This document shows positions 1 through 7,136 of a DNA stretch of 32,586 nt, piece after piece; position 1 is the stretch's first letter, and every line of letters starts with the position of its first letter. The translations under genes and the position numbers were made by a program. The notes beneath the pieces were generated by a model. It was not told the origin of the DNA and ran no database searches. It saw nothing but the letters and a program-made list of their open reading frames with translations. The DNA comes from Synergistes jonesii. GTDB lineage: Bacteria; Synergistota; Synergistia; Synergistales; Synergistaceae. The stretch is taken from contig NZ_JMKI01000027.1 in NCBI RefSeq assembly GCF_000712295.1, positions 8-32,593 on the forward strand, read 5' to 3'.

Positions 1-926
1 GCGCTACCGTCCTCATGCGGCAGCACTGCAAACCTGCGGTTATAGTCGCTGATAAAACCTTCCGCTATCATCTTATTAGCGTCAGCGATGTTTGTGATGG
101 ATGAAAACCTCAATTCGGCGATGAGCCTGTCCTGAAATGTATTCCAGAGCCTTTCTATACGTCCCTTGGCCTGAGGGCTGTGCGCCGTTATCTGCTTTAT
201 ACCAAGCTCATACAGCGCCTTGCCAAAGTTTGACAGCGGCAGCTCCGTTCCGCTCAAAATCTCATCGTCGGTCAACTCCTTGGGCGAACGGAATATAGTA
301 TGGCGGTCGCTGTATATGGACAGAGGCAATCCATATGCAAGCATCCCTTGTTCCAGCGCCGCGGCATAGCCGCGCATACATTCAGTTTCAGTAAAGAACG
401 CCCCTGTAACGACCCCTGTCGCATCGTCTATATATGCGTGCAAAGTTGCATATCCGTGTTCTTCACCAAACCACTTGTGTCTGCTTGCATCGGTCTGCCA
501 CATAATACCGGCGGTCGTCTTCCTTGGACACGGCCGGTGCTGTTTTGCTTTATGCTTCACTGCCTTCTTGCTCTTTATACCAGCTCCTTTAAGCACACGG
601 AACACCGAAGAACGGCTCACAGACATTCCCTCCGCTTCGTTCAGGCGTTCAGTGAAATGAGAGAAATTATAGTCAAAATACTTCCCCTCAAACAGCTCGA
701 CAATCCTCGTTTTAACCTCATCTGAAAGAGCGTGCCTCGGCTTCCGTCCCGCGTTTCCATGCACCATCCCCCTTGCGCCGTTTCTGGCAAAGCTGGCTTT
801 TAGCCTTATGATTTGTCTTATAGAAATACCAAGCTGTTCAGATGCCTCCCCATTAGTCACTAAGCCTGATGACGCGGCTCCTATAATCCTTACCCTTCTC
901 GCTTCATCGTTTGTCATACTCATCAT
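1..926 (-). CDS. ISNCY-family DDE transposase (partial, 3' end off window)
   Basis: Reading the minus strand from 926 gives an uninterrupted frame of about 308 residues that runs off the left edge. It begins with a helix-turn-helix region (NGEASEQLGISIRQIIRLK), followed by a retroviral-integrase-like catalytic core. The acidic triad is visible as D in MWQTDASRHKW, D in IYSDRHTIF and E in KGRIERLWNTF. The transposase catalyses excision and insertion of the element. ATGs at 938, 926, 923 and 917 are in frame. I chose 926 because GAGG lies about eight bases upstream, within the coding sequence of the 938 start. No frameshift or stop is visible, so the gene appears intact as far as it can be read. 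Confidence 0.85.
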   Translation of the reverse strand, partial: MMSMTNDEARRVRIIGAASSGLVTNGEASEQLGISIRQIIRLKASFARNGARGMVHGNAGRKPRHALSDEVKTRIVELFEGKYFDYNFSHFTERLNEAEGMSVSRSSVFRVLKGAGIKSKKAVKHKAKQHRPCPRKTTAGIMWQTDASRHKWFGEEHGYATLHAYIDDATGVVTGAFFTETECMRGYAAALEQGMLAYGLPLSIYSDRHTIFRSPKELTDDEILSGTELPLSNFGKALYELGIKQITAHSPQAKGRIERLWNTFQDRLIAELRFSSITNIADANKMIAEGFISDYNRRFAVLPHEDGS

Positions 927-940
927 GATCTGCCTCATAG

Positions 941-984
941 TGACATTATCTCAGAACGATTAGAGGCTGACATTATCTCAGAAC
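941..984. repeat. Direct repeat pair at the IS end
   Basis: Two identical 17-base copies lie 27 bases apart, at 941-957 and 968-984. A partial third copy (TGACATTTTCG) is at 1010-1020. They lie between the transposase start and the presumed IS boundary, where transposase would bind. Confidence 0.8.
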
Positions 985-1008
985 AACAACAGACAAAAAT
1001 TTTTGGGG

Positions 1009-1037
1009 TTGACATTTTCGAAGAGGCGCACTAAAAT
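1009..1037 (+). promoter_or_regulatory. Near-consensus sigma-70 promoter at the IS boundary
   Basis: TTGACA at 1009-1014 is separated by exactly 17 bases from TAAAAT at 1032-1037. It points away from the IS toward the leader ORF and the CoA ligase gene. The -35 box overlaps the partial third copy of the IS terminal motif, so the element probably completes or supplies this promoter. Activity is inferred from sequence only. Confidence 0.7.
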
Positions 1038-1085
1038 TCCCTGTATTAAGCGCATGGCGCATTTGATTTAAAGGAGGCATACGTT

Positions 1086-1187
1086 ATGGCGACAGCCGAT
1101 ACGCTTTCATCACGCGATATTTACGCCAGATCGTTCTCCTTTACCGGCGCGGGTCCTCTTCAGGGGATCTGCGCGGAGAATGCATGA
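1086..1187 (+). CDS. 33-residue leader-like ORF upstream of the CoA ligase
   Basis: A strong ribosome binding site (AAAGGAGG, 1071-1078) precedes ATG at 1086. The frame encodes 33 residues beginning MATADTLSSRDIYARSF and stops at TGA 1185-1187. I recognise no family. It lies between the promoter at 1009-1037 and the terminator-like hairpin at 1230-1266, which is the arrangement of a leader peptide before an attenuator. It has no run of one amino acid, so it does not look like a classical amino-acid-starvation sensor. It could instead be the 5' stub of a gene truncated by an old deletion. The clean ribosome binding site argues that it is translated. Confidence 0.45.
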   Translation: MATADTLSSRDIYARSFSFTGAGPLQGICAENA

Positions 1188-1229
1188 TTCGTAAACGTTA
1201 GAATCCACGCGCCGCGTATATGCCGCTGA

Positions 1230-1266
1230 AGCAGGGTCCGCAGTTTAAGCGAGCCCTGCTTTTTTT
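1230..1266 (+). terminator. Intrinsic terminator or attenuator before the CoA ligase
   Basis: AGCAGGG (1230-1236) pairs with CCCTGCT (1254-1260), with an inner CGC/GCG extension, and is followed directly by a run of seven T (1260-1266). It stands between the 33-codon ORF and the ligase start at 1319. Transcripts from the upstream promoter must read through it to reach the ligase. Confidence 0.75.
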
Positions 1267-1318
1267 GCGCCTGCGGCTTTTTATTAGGAAAATAAATTCC
1301 GGAAAGGAAATGGTACGA

Positions 1319-2623
1319 ATGGGAAAGAAGTATTACCAAGAAGATATTGAATGTGCTCCGCGCGAAGAGATATCGAAGTGGCAGAGCGAAGGCCTCGTCA
1401 GAAGCGTCAGGAATGCCTACGAAAACTCCGAGTACTACCGCGGGAAGATGGAGGAGCGCGGCGTGAAGCCCTCCGACGTCAAAGGTGTCGAGGATATCCA
1501 CAAGCTGCCCTTCGTATCGAAGGAGGATCTGCGCGAGGCTTATCCTTACGGGCTGCTCTGCCGTCCGCTCTCCGAGTGCGTGCGCATCCAGTCGACGAGC
1601 GGCACAACCGGCAGGCGCGTCATCGCCTTCTACACACAGCACGACATAGACGCATGGGAGGAGTGCTGCGCGCGCGCCATCGTCGCGGCGGGGGGGACGA
1701 GGGATGACGTCGTACAGGTATCCTACGGCTACGGGCTCTTCACCGGCGGCGCGGGGCTCAACGGCGGTTCGCACAAGCTCGGCTCGCTGACGCTGCCCAT
1801 GTCCTCCGGCTCGACCGAACGTCAGATTCAGTTCATGCAGGACTTGGGAACGACGATTCTCTGCTGTACCCCGTCGTACGCCGCGTACCTCGGCGAGACG
1901 GTCTCTGAAAAAGGGCTCAAGGGGACGATCAAGCTTAAGGCCGGCATCTTCGGGGCGGAGGCCTGGAGCGAGGAGATGCGCCGCGACATCGAAGAGAAAC
2001 TCGGCATCAAGGCCTACGACATATACGGCCTGACCGAGCTCGAAGGCCCCGGAGTCGGCTACGAGTGCGAAGAGCAACGCGGCATGCATATCTGCGAAGA
2101 TCAATTCATCGCGGAGATCATCGACCCCAATACTGGCGAAACGATGCCGGACGGCGAGAAGGGGGAGCTGGTCTTCACGTCGCTCAACAAAGAGGCTTTC
2201 CCGATGATTCGCTATCGCACGCGCGACATCTGCGTGCTTTCGCATGAAAAATGTTCCTGTGGGCGCACCCACGTACGCATGGCGAAGCCGATGGGGCGCA
2301 GCGACGACATGCTCATCATCAAGGGCGTCAACGTCTTCCCGTCGCAGATCGAAACGGTGCTTATAAACAACGGCTACTCGCCGAACTACCAGCTTGTGGT
2401 CGACCGCGTCAACAACGCCGACACGCTCGATATCAACGTCGAAATGAATCAGGAGATGTTCAGCGACACGCTCAGCGAGATATCGGCGCGCGAAAGGGCG
2501 CTCGTGGGCGCGTTGAAGGGATTCTTAGGCATATACGCGAGGGTGCACCTCGTCTCGCCGAAAAGCATCGAGCGCAGCGAGGGCAAGGCAAAACGCGTCA
2601 TAGACAAACGCAAATTATATTAA
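1319..2623 (+). CDS. paaK: Phenylacetate-CoA ligase family protein (AMP-forming)
   Basis: The 434-residue product matches the PaaK family in length and motifs. It has the nucleotide-binding loop STSGTTGRR, the adenylation motif YGLTELEGPG, the C-terminal hinge region YRTRDIC, a CSCGRTH segment, GRSDDMLIIKGVNVFPSQIE, and a lysine-rich end (KAKRVIDKR) that supplies the catalytic lysine. The family activates aryl-acetates or related acids to acyl-AMP and then to CoA thioesters in the cytoplasm. In amino-acid fermenters such ligases often handle acids from aromatic amino acid breakdown; that role here is inference. The start at 1319 is chosen over 1310 and 1220 because AAAGGA ends ten bases upstream. 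The ACT-domain gene follows after 32 bases, probably in the same operon. Confidence 0.9.
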   Translation: MGKKYYQEDIECAPREEISKWQSEGLVRSVRNAYENSEYYRGKMEERGVKPSDVKGVEDIHKLPFVSKEDLREAYPYGLLCRPLSECVRIQSTSGTTGRRVIAFYTQHDIDAWEECCARAIVAAGGTRDDVVQVSYGYGLFTGGAGLNGGSHKLGSLTLPMSSGSTERQIQFMQDLGTTILCCTPSYAAYLGETVSEKGLKGTIKLKAGIFGAEAWSEEMRRDIEEKLGIKAYDIYGLTELEGPGVGYECEEQRGMHICEDQFIAEIIDPNTGETMPDGEKGELVFTSLNKEAFPMIRYRTRDICVLSHEKCSCGRTHVRMAKPMGRSDDMLIIKGVNVFPSQIETVLINNGYSPNYQLVVDRVNNADTLDINVEMNQEMFSDTLSEISARERALVGALKGFLGIYARVHLVSPKSIERSEGKAKRVIDKRKLY

Positions 2624-2655
2624 GCTATGGATTATAATACAAGGAGGAGAACACT

Positions 2656-3111
2656 ATGAAGGGGGAAAAGACAATGGCAGTCAAACAAATTTCCGTCTTT
2701 ATGGAAAACAGGCCGGGGACGCTGGCGGAGTTCGTAGAGCTTCTGCGCGGCCACGGAATCGATATGCGGGCCCTTTCTCTCGCGGAGGCGGCCGACTTCG
2801 GCGTCCTTCGCACGATAGTCAGCGACCCAGATAAGGCGCAGCGCGTGCTTGCCGAAGCCGGTTTCATCTCGGCGGTGACTCCGGTGCTCGCGGTAGCGGT
2901 ATCCGACGAGCCGGGCGCTCTCTACCACATTCTCGAAACATTGAAAAACGCCGGCATAAACCTTGAGTACAGCTATGCGTTCACCACGCGCAAAAATCAG
3001 GGCGCGTACATGGTCTTCCGCGTCGCCGACGACTGCCTCCAGAAGACGGCCGAACTTCTTGAGGAAAACGGGATAGGGATGATAGCGCAGGAGGAAATTT
3101 ACAGCCTGTAG
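2656..3111 (+). CDS. Tandem ACT-domain protein
   Basis: This 151-residue protein holds two consecutive ACT domains. The first covers about residues 8-75 (QISVFMENRPGTLAEFVELL) and the second about 78-148 (VAVSDEPGALYHILETLKNA). ACT domains bind small ligands, usually amino acids, and control partner enzymes. There is no catalytic domain, so a regulatory role is likely. Stand-alone tandem ACT proteins are common beside phenylacetate-CoA-ligase genes, which fits the 32-base spacing here. AAGGAGGAG at 2641-2649, six bases before ATG 2656, decides the start; the internal ATG at 2674 lacks such a site. A strong terminator follows. Confidence 0.88.
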   Translation: MKGEKTMAVKQISVFMENRPGTLAEFVELLRGHGIDMRALSLAEAADFGVLRTIVSDPDKAQRVLAEAGFISAVTPVLAVAVSDEPGALYHILETLKNAGINLEYSYAFTTRKNQGAYMVFRVADDCLQKTAELLEENGIGMIAQEEIYSL

Positions 3112-3131
3112 CGCGAAGCTGATATTTAAAG

Positions 3132-3172
3132 AACGGCAGGATAGGGAGCCTCTCTAAATCCTGCCGTTTTGT
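3132..3172 (+). terminator. Intrinsic terminator of the ligase-ACT operon
   Basis: The perfect 11-base stem AACGGCAGGAT (3132-3142) / ATCCTGCCGTT (3158-3168) is followed by a T-rich tract. It lies 20 bases after the ACT gene stop. Confidence 0.9.
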
Positions 3173-3301
3173 TGTTTTCGGGCGTTAGCTATTTAATTTT
3201 TTGCAATCGAAAGCCCTTATAAAATATTGAAAAATACATGAGGCTATATTATAGTTTTACGGTATGTGAAGCAATACAAACTATAGGGGGAGAGATACTT
3301 C

Positions 3302-3411
3302 ATGAAATGTAAGCGGACGGCATTCTTTCTTTTAACGCTCGTATCCGCGGCGGCGCGTTTGAAGAAGCGTACGACGACGGTGCGATAGTAGCCGTCAGCA
3401 CGCCGGAATAG
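3302..3411 (+). pseudogene. Remnant of a small exported-protein gene
   Basis: A good ribosome binding site (AGGGGGAGAG) precedes ATG 3302. The N-terminus, MKCKRTAFFLLTLVSAAA, looks like a signal peptide. The frame then stops at 3386-3388 after 28 residues. Moving one frame over, an open stretch, AFEEAYDDGAIVAVSTPE, runs to a stop at 3409-3411 and looks like a genuine C-terminus. The simplest reading is a secreted or lipoprotein gene that lost its middle and its frame. The original family cannot be told. Confidence 0.5.
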
Positions 3412-3681
3412 ACGAGTTAAACGCTTTACTCAAAGTGCTCGGCGGAACGCCAGACTGAACGTCGGCGAGCGAGCCCTCCTTGATTAAAGGGGGAGCGCCG
3501 AAGGAGCGTATTTTGATAAAGGAAGCAATCAGCGTTTTCTTAGCGTACGAGAGGGCGCCGAATGAAAAAATAAATCTCAGGAAGGAGAACGCAGACGGTA
3601 TTTCTGAATAAAGAGCCAAAAAAGCTTATTGTTTTGCGGCGATTTAAAATATACTATGCCGTCTGCGACCAAAGATAAAAA
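3412..3681. other. Non-coding or decayed spacer before the cysteine-synthase-like gene
   Basis: No intact gene is supported here. In the plus strand a short open stretch (DELNALLKVLGGTPD) ends at a stop near 3464, and a second open stretch continues to a stop near 3610. These look like decay products. An imperfect inverted segment around 3470-3497 (CCCTCCTTGATTAAAGGGGG) resembles dispersed intergenic repeats of other genomes. No convincing promoter for the downstream gene is seen, although AT-rich sequence at 3645-3660 could hold one. Confidence 0.4.
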
Positions 3682-4611
3682 ATGATTTATGATACTATAT
3701 TGCAGGCCATTGGGAATACTCCGATGATTCGGCTGAATCACATCGCTGATGAGGACAGCGCTGTGATTTTGGTGAAATTCGAGGCTTTAAACGTAGGCGG
3801 CTCCATTAAGACGAGGACCGCCTACAATATGATCTGTCAAGCCGAGAAAGAGGGCCTGCTGAGCAAAGACTCCATCATTGTTGAACCCACCAGCGGAAAT
3901 CAGGGCATCGGGCTTGCTCTGGTAGGCGCTGTCAAAGGCTATAAAACCATCATAATCATGCCGGATTCTGTAAGCGAAGAGCGCAGAAAATTGGTCCGCC
4001 ACTACGGCGCCAAGGTAAAACTGGTGCACGATTCAGGCGATATCGGCTCTTGTATCGACGAATGCCTTCAGACCGCGCTGAGAATGGCGAAAGAAAATCC
4101 GCTGGTTTACGTTCCCCAACAATTTTCCAACCCCAATAATACGATGGCGCACGTCAATCACACGGCGTTGGAGATACTTGCGCAGGTGGACGGGCCGATT
4201 CACGGCTTTTGTTCCGGAATCGGGACCGGCGGTACGATCACCGGCATCGGCAAGACTTTGAAGGAAAAAAATCCCGACATGACGATTTGGGCGGTGGAAC
4301 CGGAAAAAGCGGCGATTTTATCGGGAGGGCTGATCGGCACCCATATCCAGATGGGAATCGGAGACGGCATCATCCCTGAAATCCTGGATCGGCGGATTTA
4401 TGACGACATCTGCATCACCACAGATGACGAGGCGCTTGAGATGGCGAAGAGGCTGGCCCGGGAGGAGGGTTTGATGTGCGGCATCTCCAGCGGCACAAAC
4501 GTCGTCGCGGCCGTGAAGCTTGCAAAGAAGCTTGGAGCGGGAAAGACGGTCGTTACCGTGCTGCCAGATACCGCCGAACGCTACTTCTCGACGCCGCTGT
4601 TCGAAGAATAA
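3682..4611 (+). CDS. Cysteine-synthase-like PLP enzyme (fold type II)
   Basis: The 309-residue protein has the order and length of the O-acetylserine sulfhydrylase/cystathionine beta-synthase family. The PLP lysine is K43 in GGSIKTRTA. The substrate loop is EPTSGNQGIGLA (about 69-80), the phosphate-binding loop is GIGTGGTITG (about 180-190), and SSGTN lies near 265. The family forms cysteine or related beta-substituted alanines from an activated serine and a nucleophile such as sulfide. Two departures from ordinary CysK are visible: GNQG replaces GNTG in the substrate loop, and KTR replaces the usual KDR after the lysine. The exact substrate is therefore open. No clear ribosome binding site precedes the ATG. 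The gene sits 88 bases before mcrB in the same AT-richer block. Confidence 0.8.
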   Translation: MIYDTILQAIGNTPMIRLNHIADEDSAVILVKFEALNVGGSIKTRTAYNMICQAEKEGLLSKDSIIVEPTSGNQGIGLALVGAVKGYKTIIIMPDSVSEERRKLVRHYGAKVKLVHDSGDIGSCIDECLQTALRMAKENPLVYVPQQFSNPNNTMAHVNHTALEILAQVDGPIHGFCSGIGTGGTITGIGKTLKEKNPDMTIWAVEPEKAAILSGGLIGTHIQMGIGDGIIPEILDRRIYDDICITTDDEALEMAKRLAREEGLMCGISSGTNVVAAVKLAKKLGAGKTVVTVLPDTAERYFSTPLFEE

Positions 4612-4699
4612 TTTCGACGGCTCACTGACGAAGGTAATCGCTACGGTATGCTGAATGGTCGATAATCCGGCTTTGAAAAAAGATTTGAAGGAGGATCGC

Positions 4700-7102
4700 A
4701 TGATTGATTTAGAGAAATTAAAAACAATACTCACCGGGTATAAAGCATACTTTCCGAGCCATTGGGATGATGAAAAATATAAGTGGGAGGCCGTCAAGCA
4801 TTTTCAGGAGCGCTGGGATATCGATGCCGAGAACTTTGGCGAGATGTTCAAGCAAGCTACGGATAAGACCTACAATCTGCTTTCATCAGGCTATACCTAT
4901 CCCAGGGGAATGATCACAAATTTTGCCAAGGCCGACGGTGGAGCGGTTCGTGCAATGTTCCTGGCTCTGTTTGATGAGACCGTTGATTTGGCTGTAAGGG
5001 TTGACGCGTTCCAAGCCGCCGCGGAAGAACTTAGAGCGAAGTACGACGACGGAACGTGGCGTAACCATTATCAAAACACGAATGCGATCAGCACCTATTT
5101 ATGGCTGCGCTATCCGGACAAATATTACATTTATAAGTATGAGCTTTTCAGGGCCGCCGCATCCGAGCTGTCCGCTAATTATATGCCGAAAAGAAATGGT
5201 TCTGTAGATAGTTTGATCGGCGGCTATCGGATGTATGACGAAATATGTGCCGTTGTTAAGGCTGATAATGCCATTCGGGGTATGATTAGGAGCGCTTTAA
5301 CGCCGGCGTGCTATCCTGATCCGGAAATGAAAACGGCTACCATCGATGTGGGATTCTATTTGGCCCGCTTTTATCCGGAGGAAAGAAAGTCCGAGGAAGA
5401 GGGAAAAGAATGGTTTCCGAAGGACTACTCTCCAAATCTGAGCGTCGATGATTGGGTCGGCTTGCTTAAAGACGCCTCCGTCTTTACGTACAGCGCCCTT
5501 CAGATCGTAGCCCGTATGAAAGATTACGGCGGCCAGGCCACTTGCAAGCAGCTGTCGATTAAATATGGCGAGAGTCCGAACTTTTATAATGGGGTTTCTT
5601 CTGCTCTTGCACGCCGCATCGCAGAGAAGACTGCGTGCCCCGTTATGCCTATGGATACAGAAAACGCTAAGTGGTGGCCTATTCTTTACACTGGCAAGAA
5701 CGCTGATAGAAGCGTTGAAGGTACCTATATATGGAGGCTGCGCAGCGAGCTTAGCGAGGCTTTGGATAAGGTCGACCTTAGTGGTGTGGCGCTGTATGCG
5801 GATACAAAGGAGAAAACCCACGGATATTGGTGGTTGACCGCTAATCCGAAGATCTGGAGCTTTGCCGATATTAAGGTCGGCGAGGAACAGAGCTATACCC
5901 TCTACAATGAAAACGGGAACAAGAGACGCGTCTTCCAAAACTTCCTTGATGCAAAGGCAGGCGATATCGTTATCGGGTACGAGGCCAATCCGGTGAAGAA
6001 GGTCGTCGCTATCGCCCGTATCACGCAAGAAAACGATGGGAAGGCCATTTACTTTGAGAAGACCGAGGGGCTGCCGACGCCTATAGAGTATGCGGCGCTT
6101 CGGGAATGCCCCGAGCTTGATAAAATGGAGTTTTTCGTCCAGCCGAACGGCAGCCTCTTCAAGCTGACAAAGGGTGAATATGGTTTTATCATAGATATCA
6201 TCAGAGAAGAAAATCCTCTTAGGCAGTCGGATGGCGTTGTTCAAAAATACACAAAGGCCGATTTTTTGAATAAGGTTTATATGACCGAGGAGCGATACGA
6301 CGTGCTTGAGGCATTGCTTCGCAGCAAGATGAACGTCATCCTGCAGGGCGCGCCAGGTGTGGGAAAGACGTTCACTGCGAAGAAATTAGCCTATGCCCTG
6401 ATGGGCGAAGCGGATGATTCCAGAATCGAAATGGTGCAGTTCCATCAGAATTACTCTTATGAAGACTTTATCATAGGCTATCGTCCTGATGGCGCTGGCT
6501 TCAAACTGACGGAAGGTATTTTCTATCGCTTTTGCCAAACGGCGGCAAACCACCCGGAGAAGGAGTACTTCTTTATCATAGATGAGATAAACCGGGGAAA
6601 CATGAGTAAAATTTTCGGCGAGCTCCTGATGCTGATTGAGAGGGATTATCGTGGAACGAAGACGACGCTGGCATATAGCGGGATGCCGTTCTCTGTTCCG
6701 GGCAATCTGTACATTATCGGCATGATGAATACAGCGGACCGGAGTTTGGCGATGATAGATTATGCACTTCGTAGGAGATTCAGCTTCTTTGAGATTGAGC
6801 CGGGCTTTAATTCGGAGGGATTTACAAATTATCAGAGCTCCCTTGCCAACGAGACCTTTAACGCTCTGATCGACCAGATCAAGCTGCTCAACAAAGAAAT
6901 CACAGATGACAAGTCCCTTGGCCGCGGCTTCCAGATCGGTCACAGCTATTTCTGCGGCAGAGAAAATGAGGGCTGTTCTAACGAGTGGATGCGTTCCGTA
7001 GTGGAATTTGACATATTGCCTATGCTTGGCGAGTACTGGTTTGATGCACCTGCAAAGCTGCAGCGTTGGGAAAAGAATTTGCGCGGCCTGTTTGATGACT
7101 AA
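4700..7102 (+). CDS. mcrB: McrB-type restriction ATPase with EVE domain
   Basis: The 800-residue protein is the motor subunit of a McrBC type IV (modification-dependent) restriction system. The C-terminal AAA+ module (about 535-790) has Walker A GAPGVGKT at 550-557, Walker B FFIIDEINRG with its acidic pair at 628-629, and the McrB signature MMNTADRS from about 675 followed by RRRFSF. Before it, residues about 375-505 (YWWLTANPKIWSF onward) look like an EVE domain, a reader of modified bases. Residues 1-220 and 260-340 hold further N-terminal modules of unclear fold, the second resembling a winged-helix segment. It should hydrolyse GTP or ATP to translocate DNA toward McrC cleavage. The start is set by AAGGAGG at 4689-4695, five bases before the ATG. 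mcrC follows directly. Confidence 0.9.
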   Translation: MIDLEKLKTILTGYKAYFPSHWDDEKYKWEAVKHFQERWDIDAENFGEMFKQATDKTYNLLSSGYTYPRGMITNFAKADGGAVRAMFLALFDETVDLAVRVDAFQAAAEELRAKYDDGTWRNHYQNTNAISTYLWLRYPDKYYIYKYELFRAAASELSANYMPKRNGSVDSLIGGYRMYDEICAVVKADNAIRGMIRSALTPACYPDPEMKTATIDVGFYLARFYPEERKSEEEGKEWFPKDYSPNLSVDDWVGLLKDASVFTYSALQIVARMKDYGGQATCKQLSIKYGESPNFYNGVSSALARRIAEKTACPVMPMDTENAKWWPILYTGKNADRSVEGTYIWRLRSELSEALDKVDLSGVALYADTKEKTHGYWWLTANPKIWSFADIKVGEEQSYTLYNENGNKRRVFQNFLDAKAGDIVIGYEANPVKKVVAIARITQENDGKAIYFEKTEGLPTPIEYAALRECPELDKMEFFVQPNGSLFKLTKGEYGFIIDIIREENPLRQSDGVVQKYTKADFLNKVYMTEERYDVLEALLRSKMNVILQGAPGVGKTFTAKKLAYALMGEADDSRIEMVQFHQNYSYEDFIIGYRPDGAGFKLTEGIFYRFCQTAANHPEKEYFFIIDEINRGNMSKIFGELLMLIERDYRGTKTTLAYSGMPFSVPGNLYIIGMMNTADRSLAMIDYALRRRFSFFEIEPGFNSEGFTNYQSSLANETFNALIDQIKLLNKEITDDKSLGRGFQIGHSYFCGRENEGCSNEWMRSVVEFDILPMLGEYWFDAPAKLQRWEKNLRGLFDD

Positions 7103-7136
7103 AGATAAGGGCATATTCATAAAAAACATATATTAA
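7095..7136 (+). pseudogene. Detached original N-terminus of mcrC
   Basis: ATG 7095 overlaps the mcrB stop by eight bases and opens a 13-codon frame, MTKDKGIFIKNIY, ending at TAA 7134-7136. McrC proteins normally begin with the segment (V/I)(R/K)NIYYML(S/T)YA. Here KNIY is in this frame and MLSYAF is in the next one, so one base appears to be missing from the sequence TATTAATG at 7131-7138. The stop and the next ATG overlap as TAATG, which could allow reinitiation. Confidence 0.65.

Larger units (their letters stand above)
1..1020 (-). mobile_element. ISNCY/IS1202-like insertion sequence, left part outside window
   Basis: The element is recognised from its DDE transposase on the minus strand and from repeated terminal motifs just upstream of the transposase start. 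Two exact copies of a 17-base motif (TGACATTATCTCAGAAC) lie at 941-957 and 968-984, and a shorter related copy starts at 1010. Multiple end motifs of this kind are plausible transposase-binding sites. The outer boundary is not certain: it lies somewhere between 984 and about 1020, and no target duplication can be tested because the other end is outside the window. Confidence 0.75.

Noticed and set aside
300-725. 141-residue plus-strand ORF
   Set aside because: It lies antisense to the transposase, whose minus-strand frame shows a full DDE core; the plus-strand product has no domain-like pattern.
1160-2272. 370-residue minus-strand ORF over the CoA ligase
   Set aside because: It is a long antisense frame caused by GC-rich codon bias; the plus-strand ligase has unmistakable motifs.
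5297-6244. 315-residue minus-strand ORF over mcrB
   Set aside because: Antisense to the recognised mcrB frame, with no ribosome binding site or family pattern.
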